Positions 11,944-20,356 of a stretch of DNA of 64,000 nt are shown piece after piece. This DNA comes from Rhodanobacteraceae bacterium (lineage in GTDB: Bacteria; Pseudomonadota; Gammaproteobacteria; Xanthomonadales; Rhodanobacteraceae), in the NCBI GenBank assembly GCA_021325475.1, contig JAJPHA010000026.1, positions 1-64,000 of the forward strand. The letters are read 5' to 3'. The notes under the pieces were generated by a model. That model was given only the letters and a program-made list of their open reading frames with translations. It did not search any database and was not told where the DNA came from. Each line of letters starts with the position of its first letter. Within the stretch, counting starts at the first letter, position 1. Position numbers and translations under genes: made by a program.

Positions 11944-12114
11944 CTATTTCGGCGCCGCCGCGCCGCGCGGCGTGAAATCGCCATAGCGCCGCGCCACGCG
12001 GACGATGCCGATGGCGCACGTGAGCGCCAGCACTCCGGTGATCGCCGCCCAGGGAATCGCGTGCCGCAGCGACAGCAACGCCGTGCCGTCCAGCCAGTCG
12101 AGGAAACGATCCAT
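11944..12114 (-). CDS. Small putative single-pass membrane protein (56 aa)
   Basis: MDRFLDWLDGTALLSLRHAIPWAAITGVLALTCAIGIVRVARRYGDFTPRGAAAPK, one hydrophobic helix. Confidence 0.45.
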   Translation of the reverse strand: MDRFLDWLDGTALLSLRHAIPWAAITGVLALTCAIGIVRVARRYGDFTPRGAAAPK

Positions 12115-12203
12115 GCGTGCCGCCCATGGAAAACCTGCGGCGCGATTCTGGTGCGGGGAGGTGACGGCGCGACTGCGCCGGCATGACGCCGGGATGACCG
12201 CGC

Positions 12204-12689
12204 TCAGGCGCAGCTCGACAGGGTCGCGGGGGGCACCGCGCTCAGCGTACCGAGCGAATGGCCCTGCTCGGCCAGGTATTCCAGCCAGCGGTTGAGGAAA
12301 CTCGCCATGCGCATGCGCTGCTGAAACACCGTCCGCGCCGGCGGAAAGGGCCCCAGCTCGCGACGCAGGCGTTCGCCGGTGTGGCAATGGGTGACCTCGG
12401 CGACGCGCGCATCGCGGTACATGCGCAACCACGCCGACGGCGCCGGATTGCCGGTGTGCGGATCGGGAATGCAATAGGTGAGGTGCAGCTCGACGGTGTA
12501 GCGATGATGCTCGATCACTTCCAAGCGCAGATCGAGGCCGTCGTCGATGCAGGACAGATACGAACCGGGCGCCAGCGTATGCGGCGCGAACAACCGCGCC
12601 AGCCGATGGTAATTCTCGGCGTACAGCCCCATCAGGTAAGCGAAGCGCCCGGGCAATGCGGCGCGGCGGGGTTCGACGGCGATGACCAT
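12204..12689 (-). CDS. DUF1249 family protein
   Basis: LMGLYAENYHRLARLF...SCIDDGLDLRLEVIEHHRYTVELHLTY. Confidence 0.8.
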   Translation of the reverse strand: MVIAVEPRRAALPGRFAYLMGLYAENYHRLARLFAPHTLAPGSYLSCIDDGLDLRLEVIEHHRYTVELHLTYCIPDPHTGNPAPSAWLRMYRDARVAEVTHCHTGERLRRELGPFPPARTVFQQRMRMASFLNRWLEYLAEQGHSLGTLSAVPPATLSSCA

Positions 12690-12778
12690 GCGCCGATCAT
12701 AGCATCGGCGTCTGGCTCGCCCAGTCTGGGCGATGCGGCGGGCGATGGGTACAATGGCAGACCTTCACCACGGATGCG

Positions 12779-12825
12779 CCGGCGCGTGAGCGGTCGAGCG
12801 CAGCGGATTTTGCGATGGGTTCTAG
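12779..12825 (+). repeat. Dispersed repeat, partial copy (matches 30640-30687)
   Basis: ccggcgcgtgagcggtcgagcgcagcggattttgcgatgggttctagc, about 5 mismatches in 48 nt to the second copy. Confidence 0.75.
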
Positions 12826-13154
12826 CGATGCGTGCCCGCAGGGTGCACGCTCGATCCGCTACGCACGCCGACCGCCGGCGGACGGTGCCAACCGCCGTCG
12901 TGATGCCAGTAGCCGCCGTGATGGCCGTGGTAATAGGTGCCGTAGAAGCCCAGGCTGATCCACGGCCAGCCCCAGCAGCACCAGGGATCGTAGGCCGGGG
13001 CGTAGTAGTAATACCCCGGCGCGTAGGCATAGCCGTCATCGTAGACGGTGGTGCCGTCGTCGTAGACCACGCCCGGCCGCTGGTAGTCGTACACGCAACC
13101 GCCGAGCGCGAGCAGTGCGCCGCCGAGCAACAAGCCGCCGATACGCCGTTTCAT
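12822..13154 (-). CDS. Small Tyr/Gly/His-rich lipoprotein
   Basis: MKRRIGGLLLGGALLALGGCVYDYQ lipobox, then YAPGYYYYAPAYDPWCCWGWPW. Confidence 0.65.
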   Translation of the reverse strand: MKRRIGGLLLGGALLALGGCVYDYQRPGVVYDDGTTVYDDGYAYAPGYYYYAPAYDPWCCWGWPWISLGFYGTYYHGHHGGYWHHDGGWHRPPAVGVRSGSSVHPAGTHR

Positions 13155-13232
13155 CGCCGTGCTCCCGCATCCAACCACCAAAGCCTAGGCCCGGCTGCTT
13201 GAATCGAAGCTGAGCAAATCCGGCACCTGTCG

Positions 13233-13841
13233 TCAGCGCAGGCCGGGGTGCGTCAGCGCCTGCACGAAGGCGCCGAGCACACGCGGCTCCATCAGCACCG
13301 TGAACGCGACGCCATACGCCGCGCCCCACAGGTGCGCGCTGTGGTTGACGTTGTCCCTGCCGCGCCGCTCCATGTAGAAGGTGTAGGCCACGTAGAGCGC
13401 CGCGTAAATCACGGCCGGCAACGGGAAAAAGAACACGAGGATCGTCGACCACGGCCGCAGCAGAATGAAAGCGAACAGCACCGCTGATACCGCGCCCGAC
13501 GCGCCGAGGCTGCGGTACGCCGGGTTGGCCCGGTTGCGCAAATACGTCGGCAGGATCGACACCACCAGGCCGCCGCAATAGAACCCGTAGAAACCGAACG
13601 GCCCGAGGTAGCGCTGGTACAGACCTTCCATCACCGTGCCGAAGAAGTACAGGGTCAGCATGTTGAACAGCAGATGCTGGCCGTCGGCGTGAATCAGGCC
13701 GTAGCTGAGCAGACGATAGTACTGATGGTCGCGCGAGATCGCCGGCGGCCACAGAATCAACCGGCGCAACAGATCCGGCTGGCCGAACGCCAGCAGGGAA
13801 ACCAGACAAGTGATGGCGACGATGACGAGCGTACTGCTCAC
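13233..13841 (-). CDS. Rhomboid family intramembrane serine protease
   Basis: HLLFNMLTLYFFG, catalytic SLGASGAVSAVL, later TM His NHSAHLWGAAYG. Confidence 0.9.
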   Translation of the reverse strand: MSSTLVIVAITCLVSLLAFGQPDLLRRLILWPPAISRDHQYYRLLSYGLIHADGQHLLFNMLTLYFFGTVMEGLYQRYLGPFGFYGFYCGGLVVSILPTYLRNRANPAYRSLGASGAVSAVLFAFILLRPWSTILVFFFPLPAVIYAALYVAYTFYMERRGRDNVNHSAHLWGAAYGVAFTVLMEPRVLGAFVQALTHPGLR

Positions 13842-13980
13842 GCGGCGTTCCCGGGCTTGGGCAGGAACGCCGAATGATAGGCCAAACGGGACGACCGCCG
13901 CTGCTGCGGCTCGGGCGCTGCCACGCGCGCGGATGCGGTGCAGCCGGCCGGCGCTTGCGCGTGGCCGTCCCGCCCCGTGC

Positions 13981-14610
13981 TTAGGCCGCAGGCACTTCCG
14001 CCCCGGTCACGTCCTGCTCGGCGGATGCGTTCGGCGGCGGCGCCAGCCGCGGCGATTCGCCGAGACGACGCGCCTGGGCATGCAGGGTGAAGGCCAGCGC
14101 GAGCGGATACAGGGTCAGCAGCGGCATGCTGGCGATGATCTCCGGCATGCTGGTTGCCGGGGCGAACGCGAGACCGTGCACCGCCAGCGTCAGCACACAC
14201 GCCGCCAGTTGCACGACGAGGCCGCGCAGCGCCAGCGTCCAACCGCCGGCGATGGTCTTGTCGCAGGTCAGCATCACCGTCAGCAGCAGGCTCGGCAGGA
14301 GATCGAAGCGCATCAGCGCGATCCACATCCCGCCGAGCGCCGAATCCACCAGCAGGCTGCGGATCTCGCTCGCCTGCGCGTCGCGCCCGCGCAAGGCCAG
14401 CTCGCGGGCGAGCACCGGCCAGGCGAGCAGGCAGGCGAGGAGCAGCAGCCACACGAACGGCCGCGCCGAGAGGTCATACAGCACCGCGGCGACGCTGATC
14501 GCGCCGAGCAGTTGTCCCGCCAGACGCAACCGGTAGCAGCGCTCCACCGCGCCGGTCGCTCCCGCATCGGCATGCGTCGGCAGGGCCGTTTGCGTCAGCG
14601 TCAACATCAT
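13981..14610 (-). CDS. Stand-alone MASE2-type membrane sensor domain protein
   Basis: RLRLAGQLLGAISVAAVLYDLSARPFVWLLLLACLLAWPVLARELALRGRDAQASEIRSLLVDSALGGMWIALMRFDLLPS resembles MASE2; stop before any GGDEF domain. Confidence 0.7.
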   Translation of the reverse strand: MMLTLTQTALPTHADAGATGAVERCYRLRLAGQLLGAISVAAVLYDLSARPFVWLLLLACLLAWPVLARELALRGRDAQASEIRSLLVDSALGGMWIALMRFDLLPSLLLTVMLTCDKTIAGGWTLALRGLVVQLAACVLTLAVHGLAFAPATSMPEIIASMPLLTLYPLALAFTLHAQARRLGESPRLAPPPNASAEQDVTGAEVPAA

Positions 14611-14777
14611 GGCGGGCAGCGTCCCCCTGTTGGACGACCATTCGTGGAAAGCAAAGCAATTCGGATGCCAAACTCCTGAAGACGTTGGAAATTACCGCTG
14701 CGACCGGTCGCGTGGCAGAATCGGCCACAACGGCAGGACGGCGGTGACCCGTTTCGTCACCCTTCGAGGACATTGCC

Positions 14778-15146
14778 ATGATCGGATACGTCACTCTCGG
14801 TACCAATAATCTGCCGCGCGCGGCGGCCTTCTACGATGCGCTGCTCGCCACCATCGGCGCCAAGCGCGTGATGGAGTTCGATCGCGGCGTCGCCTGGAGC
14901 GCGGGCGGCAACCAGCCGATGCTGGGCGTCATGAAGCCGTTCGACGGCAAGCCGGCCACGGTCGGCAATGGCGTGATGGTCGCGCTCGCCGTGCCCAGTC
15001 GCGAACTGGTCGATGCCGTCCACCGCAAGGCGCTGGAACTCGGCGGCAGCGACGAAGGCACACCGGGACCGCGCGGCGACGGCTTCTATGCCGGTTACTT
15101 TCGCGATCCCGACGGCAACAAGCTCAACGCCCACTGCATGGGCTGA
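14778..15146 (+). CDS. VOC/glyoxalase family protein
   Basis: MIGYVTLGTNNLPRAAAFYDALL...GYFRDPDGNKLNAHCMG. Confidence 0.9.
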   Translation: MIGYVTLGTNNLPRAAAFYDALLATIGAKRVMEFDRGVAWSAGGNQPMLGVMKPFDGKPATVGNGVMVALAVPSRELVDAVHRKALELGGSDEGTPGPRGDGFYAGYFRDPDGNKLNAHCMG

Positions 15147-15147
15147 T

Positions 15148-15927
15148 TCAACGCAGCCAGTCGGGCACCGGCGCGAGCCAGCCGGCGATGCGCTCGGCCC
15201 ATTCGGCCTGGCCCGACTCGGTGGCGATCAGATCCTGTCGAATCTCGAGACCGATCGAGGGGATGCCGCGGCGCTCGCCGTGCACCGGGATGGCGTAGTC
15301 GGTGGTCGCGGTGACCTGGTAGGGCTCGTTGTCGCCGACCGTCCAGATCCCTTCCGCACGAATCCGCTCGAGCAGGATGCGCGCGATGCGCGCGTCGTTG
15401 CCGTACAGCATGCCGATGTGCCAAGGCCGTGCCACGTTCTCGAATACCGGCGTGAAGCTGTGCACGGACACCAGAATCGCCGACCGCCCCTGCGCCGCGC
15501 GCGCATCCAGCTCCGCGGCAATGCGCGCGTGATACGGCGCGAAAATCTCGCGCGCACGCAGCGCCCGCGCGGCCGCATCGAGATCGCGATTGCCCGGAAT
15601 CTCGGTGCCATCGCTGCGCGTTACGATCGAACCCGGCGCATCGAGCGGCCGATTGCAGTCGATGACCAGACGCGAATAGGTCTGGCTTATGAGCACCGCG
15701 TCCAGCCGGTCGGCAAGCCGCGCGGCAACCCCGGCGGCGCCGATGTCCCAGGCGATGTGCCGCTCGAATTCCGCGGCGGGCAGACCGAGATCGCCGAGCG
15801 CACGCGGCAGGCGTCGCCCCGCGTGATCGCAAATCAGCACGAACGGCGCACGGCCCTGCGGTCGCCGCACCGCAAACGGCGGCGGATCGTCAGCGCAAAG
15901 CAGGCGCGAGCGGCCGAAGTCGTTCAT
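15148..15927 (-). CDS. N-formylglutamate amidohydrolase family protein
   Basis: LICDHAGRRLPRALGDLGL, HIAWDIGAAGVAARLA, LVIDCNRPLDAPGSI, SVHSFTPVF. Confidence 0.9.
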   Translation of the reverse strand: MNDFGRSRLLCADDPPPFAVRRPQGRAPFVLICDHAGRRLPRALGDLGLPAAEFERHIAWDIGAAGVAARLADRLDAVLISQTYSRLVIDCNRPLDAPGSIVTRSDGTEIPGNRDLDAAARALRAREIFAPYHARIAAELDARAAQGRSAILVSVHSFTPVFENVARPWHIGMLYGNDARIARILLERIRAEGIWTVGDNEPYQVTATTDYAIPVHGERRGIPSIGLEIRQDLIATESGQAEWAERIAGWLAPVPDWLR

Positions 15928-15943
15928 CGCGCCGTGAAACCTA

Positions 15944-16549
15944 TCATGCCGTTTCCCGCAAAGGCCACTGGCCGACCGCCAGATACTCGGCCTCGGCACC
16001 CAGCCGGCTGTCGATCAGGCGAAACTCGGAGACGCGCCAGCGCACACCGGGCACGGGCAGCGGCGCGAGCGCGTGCGCGGCGTCGCGCAACAGCGTCACG
16101 TGCGGCACGAGCGCGGCGTCCCGCGACGGAATCCCGGCGCGTCGCAATTCCGCATCAAGGCTCTGCCACAGCGCATCGAGCTCCGCCGGCGGTTCGCTGC
16201 AACCGAGCCACCACACGGCATTCCTGCGGCGAAAACTGCCGATACGGTCGAGCACCAGCGTGAATGGCGCCACACGCACGCGAGCGGCGGCCGTCCGCGC
16301 GCATTCGATCAACCCCACAGGCAGCGGCTGGAAGCTGCCGAGGAACTGCAAGGTCAGGTGATAGCGCCACGGTTTGATCCAGCGGCCGCGCGGCGCGAGC
16401 TCGCGTTCGATCCGCGCGGCGACGGCGGCGATCGCCGCACGGGTGGCGGCGTCGGGAAACAGGCCGAAGAAGACGTTGTGCGCCGCCGCCCGCTCCGACG
16501 AGCCGGCCGCGCCGGCGGAGCCTGGCGACGAACGTTGGGACGTGGGCAT
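15944..16549 (-). CDS. thpR: RNA 2',3'-cyclic phosphodiesterase (2H family)
   Basis: VFFGLFPDAATRAAI, RYHLTLQFLG and PHVTLLRDA (paired HxT motifs). Confidence 0.9.
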   Translation of the reverse strand: MPTSQRSSPGSAGAAGSSERAAAHNVFFGLFPDAATRAAIAAVAARIERELAPRGRWIKPWRYHLTLQFLGSFQPLPVGLIECARTAAARVRVAPFTLVLDRIGSFRRRNAVWWLGCSEPPAELDALWQSLDAELRRAGIPSRDAALVPHVTLLRDAAHALAPLPVPGVRWRVSEFRLIDSRLGAEAEYLAVGQWPLRETA

Positions 16550-16677
16550 GGCCGGGTTCGGTACGACGCAGGCGATTTTTCAGTATAGCCGTCGGCGTTG
16601 CGCGCGGTCTTCTTATCCGGTTTGTTGACAACGCGCTGGCCTTGGGCAGAATGGATGTGTCATGGAAGGGCGCCGCC

Positions 16678-16890
16678 ATGTCAAAGGCCAATTTCAAACA
16701 GCTTTTCTTGGACGCAAGCGAGGGGCTTTTCCATTTCCACAACGTTTTGAAGTCTGACCTTTCTTTGTCACCGGATCAGTTGCGAACACTGGCAGTCGAG
16801 ACAGCGCTTCCGCTGGGAAAGCTGTTAGTAGAGCTTGGGCCTCGGTTAGACCGCATCGAACAAAAACTTGCTCAGATCGCAAAAAAGTAG
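16678..16890 (+). CDS. Small hypothetical protein inside the IS element, upstream of the transposase
   Basis: MSKANFKQLFLDASEGLFHFHNVLKSDLSLSPDQLRTLAVETALPLGKLLVELGPRLDRIEQKLAQIAKK. Confidence 0.55.
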   Translation: MSKANFKQLFLDASEGLFHFHNVLKSDLSLSPDQLRTLAVETALPLGKLLVELGPRLDRIEQKLAQIAKK

Positions 16891-16944
16891 CGAACCTCGG
16901 CTTGCCCGACCGTCAAACCACTTAGCACAGCAACAATCCTTTCC

Positions 16945-17961
16945 ATGTCCGAACCTCGCTTCCCTTCAAGCCTGCCTGAGTTTCAAAAGCTCTTTCCAGA
17001 CGATGCGGCGTGCGCGAAGTACCTTGAGCAAACGCGCTGGCCGAATGGGTTTGTTTGCGAACACTGCGGAATAGTCGGGGAGCCGTACCGCTTCAAGACC
17101 CGCTCGTCCGTTGTCCTGCGCTGCCGTAGCTGCAAGAAAAACACGTCGCTTACCGCTGGCACCGTCATGCAATCTAGCCACACGCCGTTGTCTGTGTGGT
17201 TTTGTGGCGCGTATCTGCTGACTACGCAAACCCCGGGTATTTCCGCGCTTCAGTTTCAGCGCCAGCTCGGCATCGGACGCTACGAAACGGCCTTTACCAT
17301 GCTGCACAAGCTGCGCGCCGGTATGGTCCGCCCCGACCGCGATACCATCGGCGGCGAACACGTCGTGGAAGTCGATGAATGCTTCCTCGGCGGCAAGACG
17401 CGGGACAAGCTGACTACCATCGTCGGCGCTATCGAAGTCTGCGAACGTCGCGATGCAGACGAACGCGCTGCCAAGTGGAAGGACGCTCACAAGGGCGGCA
17501 TCCCCGCCAAGAAACTTGTCTACGCTGGACGGCTACGCTTGCGCGCGCTCGATACCAAAGACGCCGCTAGCCTCAACTCGTTTGTCATGGAGTGTGTCAC
17601 TCCCGGCACGCACGTTCGCACGGATGGTGCGTCCGGCTACCGCACGCTCGCCCATGTCGGCTACCGTCACGACCCCCTCGTGCTCGGCGGAAACCCCGAC
17701 AAGGCCGAAGCGCACCTGCCGATGATCCACCTCGTATTCTCGAACCTCAAAACGTGGCTGCTCGGTACGCATCACGGCCGCATCGAGCCGAAACACTTGC
17801 AAGCGTACCTTAACGAATACGTTTTCCGCTTCAACCGCCGCTTTTATCCGATGAACTCTTTCGCTTCGATCTTGGGGCTGGCGGCTCGCTCGCCTTCGCC
17901 GACTTATGAGCAGCTTTACTCGGGGCAGTGGCAGCACCCTTACTCAATGGTTGCCGCGTAA
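16945..17961 (+). CDS. IS1595-family transposase
   Basis: N-terminal zinc ribbon CEHCGIVGEPYRF...CRSCKKNTSLTAGTVM, VVEVDECFLGGK, RTDGASGYRTL, HLVFSNLKTWLLGTHHGRIEPKHLQAYLNEYVFRFNRRF. Confidence 0.95.
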   Translation: MSEPRFPSSLPEFQKLFPDDAACAKYLEQTRWPNGFVCEHCGIVGEPYRFKTRSSVVLRCRSCKKNTSLTAGTVMQSSHTPLSVWFCGAYLLTTQTPGISALQFQRQLGIGRYETAFTMLHKLRAGMVRPDRDTIGGEHVVEVDECFLGGKTRDKLTTIVGAIEVCERRDADERAAKWKDAHKGGIPAKKLVYAGRLRLRALDTKDAASLNSFVMECVTPGTHVRTDGASGYRTLAHVGYRHDPLVLGGNPDKAEAHLPMIHLVFSNLKTWLLGTHHGRIEPKHLQAYLNEYVFRFNRRFYPMNSFASILGLAARSPSPTYEQLYSGQWQHPYSMVAA

Positions 17962-18058
17962 AAGCCTCGTAATCCTCGGCGAGAATTGCGCGGTCCTCGT
18001 CGAACATCTTGCGCATGCGTGCTAAGCGCTCAGCTGGCGTCGTGTCATCTTTTGGCAT
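17831..18058 (-). CDS. Small Lys/Ser-rich hypothetical protein in the IS element (overlaps transposase 3' end)
   Basis: MPKDDTTPAERLARMRKMFDEDRAILAEDYEAF..., antisense overlap of ~130 nt with the transposase. Confidence 0.35.
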   Translation of the reverse strand: MPKDDTTPAERLARMRKMFDEDRAILAEDYEAFTRQPLSKGAATAPSKAAHKSAKASEPPAPRSKRKSSSDKSGG

Positions 18059-18329
18059 TCCCTTAGCCTATCACTCCTGTACAACAGCTAGGGCGCTACC
18101 GAAGTAGCGCTCTAGTGTTGCTATCCTTACCTTGCCGCCAAGCTCGGCGGTATACGACGTAAGGAATGTACGATGTTCAAGCCCCTTAAGCTCAAGCTTC
18201 AGTAGACGAAATTCCGCAAGCTGTAGGTGGAAATTCCGTGGTGGCTAGTGGCAGCCATTCTTGATCTACTGAGTCGTATGTAACACCCGTGCCGGGTACG
18301 GGCCATATCCGCGCCCGGCACACCATCGA

Positions 18330-18713
18330 CTAGCCGGCAAACCAATCGAGTACCGCTTTCGCCTTGCCCAGCCAGTCCGGCAAGTCTGGCTGTTGTGCCG
18401 CCCGGTATAGCGCTGGCAAGCACTCGCCTAACTGCGCAAGTGCCCGTTCATACGCCTCACCGGTTAGTGGGTGTTCGCTCAACACGCCGCGAATCGCCTC
18501 TGCCGCATCGTCCAAGTCCATTTCTGCGGCAAGCGAGAAGACAAGGCGTACCTCCTCGCTGTGGCTCACCCACCATGTCACGCCAGCGGTCCCGAACCGC
18601 ACGGCGTGAAAATTCCTCTTGTAGAACTCTGGCTCCGCTTCCTCCACAGCACGGAATTGGTTCATCACTGCCAGCGCGTCAAACAGACCATACTTTGGAT
18701 GGTTCCCCGCCAT
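18330..18713 (-). CDS. Hypothetical 127-aa protein, candidate IS passenger
   Basis: MAGNHPKYGLFDALAVMNQFRAVEEAEPEFYKRNFHAVRFGTAGVTWWVSHSEEV...; followed by GTGCCGGG...CCCGGCAC hairpin at 18289-18321. Confidence 0.6.
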   Translation of the reverse strand: MAGNHPKYGLFDALAVMNQFRAVEEAEPEFYKRNFHAVRFGTAGVTWWVSHSEEVRLVFSLAAEMDLDDAAEAIRGVLSEHPLTGEAYERALAQLGECLPALYRAAQQPDLPDWLGKAKAVLDWFAG

Positions 18714-18930
18714 GACTGCCGCCCCTCTCTGCTGGTTGAGGGGCAGGATAGTGCGGCTGGCGGTTCTCAGTTTTTCAGACGGCCTTAATTGTCACTTAAC
18801 CGGATAAGCAAGCGCGCGGATTTGTCCGATTTCGCCACAAAGATTTCATTTCCGCCACTGCCACGCCTACACTCAAGCGGTGGAGACTGTGCACCATCGG
18901 GCTTCACCTGCCGCCCGCGAGGAAGCCGTC

Positions 18931-19347
18931 ATGACCAACCGTTGGTTCTCTGCATTGATCGCGACCGCCGTCGTGGTGAGCGATCCCGCCTGGGCCGGCG
19001 CCGAGCCGCCCTACTTCGATCCCGGCCAGTACACCGCGGCCCTGCACCAGCACAGCCACCGCTGGCAGTTGTTGCCGCTCGATGGCGGCGAGGTGGAAGT
19101 GATCGAACGCAGCCCGGTCTGTGTTTCACAGCTGCACGTTCCGCGTGGCGTGTGGGTGGTGACGCGCGACGAGCAGGGGATTCCACTATTGCTCGCACCG
19201 TCCGCGATCCGTCTGCCCCAGGGATTCCCGGCACCGCTGCGCCTCACCGCCTGCGGCGCGGACGACACGCGCACGGGCCTGCCGGTGCCGCCGATCGTGT
19301 TCGAGTGGATCAGCCGGCACGTCGGTTCGGTGATGATCGATGACTGA
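18931..19347 (+). CDS. Hypothetical secreted protein
   Basis: Signal-peptide-like MTNRWFSALIATAVVVSDPAWAGA; stop overlaps the start of the next gene (ATGACTGA). Confidence 0.6.
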   Translation: MTNRWFSALIATAVVVSDPAWAGAEPPYFDPGQYTAALHQHSHRWQLLPLDGGEVEVIERSPVCVSQLHVPRGVWVVTRDEQGIPLLLAPSAIRLPQGFPAPLRLTACGADDTRTGLPVPPIVFEWISRHVGSVMIDD

Positions 19348-20344
19348 CCGCCCGTTCCGCCTGGGATTGCTCGCGCTCGACGGCTGCATGCTGTCCAGTC
19401 TGTCGGGTCCCGCCGACGCGCTGCACGTGGCGCAGCGGCTGCTCGAACTCCGCAGCCCAGCCGCGCCGCCGCGCTTCGCGAGCGTGCTATTCAGCGCGCG
19501 CGCCGCACCGATGGTGCGCAGCGAGACCGGCATCGAGCTCGTCGTCCGACCGCTGCCGCGCCGGCCGCGCTTCGACCTGGTGCTGGTGCCCGGCGTGGAT
19601 CATCGCCGGCCGCGCGACGTGCTCGAACGCCGCGCCGAGCTCGCGCCCGAACTCGAACTGCTGCGCACGCTGCACGCCCAGGGCACGCGCCTGGCCGCGA
19701 CCTGCAGCGGCACCCTGATCCTGGCCATGAGCGGCCTGCTCGACGGGCGCCGCGCGACCACGAGCTGGTGGCTCGCCGGGGCGTTCCGCCGGCACTTTCC
19801 GGCGGTCCGGCTCGAGGAGCAGGCGATGCTGGTCGATGACGGCGACCTCGTCACCACCGGCGCGTCGACCGCGGTGTTCTCGCTGGTGCTGCGCTGCATC
19901 GCCGAGGTCGCGGGCGAGGAGATCGCCCAGCAGACCGCGCGGATGATGCTGCTCGACGCCGAGCGCCAGAGTCAGGCGCCGTACGTCAGCCGCGCGCTGC
20001 TCGAAAAACCACGGCATTCGCTGGCCGAGAAGATCGCGCGCTTCCTGGAACGCGAGCTGCACCAACCGATCCGCGTCTCCCGCCTCGCCGCGCACTGCGG
20101 CACGAGCGAACGCAGCCTGCTGCGGCACTTCCGCGCGCACTTCGGCACCCATCCACTCGGCTACATCCAGCGCCTGCGCGTGGAACGCGCCAAGGCCCTG
20201 CTCGAAACCACGCAGTTGAGCTTCGACGAAGTGGTCGCGCGCTGCGGTTACAGCGATGTGCCGAGTTTCCGCAAGCTGTTCAAGCGCGAAACCTCGCTGA
20301 CGCCGGCCGACTACCGCGAGCGCTTCCGCCTGCGGCCGCGCTGA
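19340..20344 (+). CDS. GlxA-type transcriptional regulator (DJ-1/PfpI + AraC HTH)
   Basis: LAATCSGTLILAMSGLLDGRRATTSWWL amidotransferase-like domain and AraC HTH CGYSDVPSFRKLFKRETSLTPADYR. Confidence 0.92.
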   Translation: MTDRPFRLGLLALDGCMLSSLSGPADALHVAQRLLELRSPAAPPRFASVLFSARAAPMVRSETGIELVVRPLPRRPRFDLVLVPGVDHRRPRDVLERRAELAPELELLRTLHAQGTRLAATCSGTLILAMSGLLDGRRATTSWWLAGAFRRHFPAVRLEEQAMLVDDGDLVTTGASTAVFSLVLRCIAEVAGEEIAQQTARMMLLDAERQSQAPYVSRALLEKPRHSLAEKIARFLERELHQPIRVSRLAAHCGTSERSLLRHFRAHFGTHPLGYIQRLRVERAKALLETTQLSFDEVVARCGYSDVPSFRKLFKRETSLTPADYRERFRLRPR

Positions 20345-20356
20345 CTCCGGCGCGCG

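Larger units (their letters stand above)
16608..18811 (+). mobile_element. IS1595-family-like insertion element with extra ORFs (boundaries approximate)
   Basis: Transposase ORF 16945-17961; ends CTTATCCGGTTTGTTGACAA (16612-16631) and reverse complement CTTATCCGGTTAAGTGACAA (about 18788-18808), 17/20 identical; GCGCGCGG at 16600-16607 and 18812-18819 as possible 8-bp TSD. Confidence 0.8.

Noticed and set aside
12822-13154. Tyr/Gly-rich lipoprotein as a prion-like or amyloid factor
   Set aside because: Low-complexity composition alone is insufficient; similar small YXX-rich lipoproteins are common
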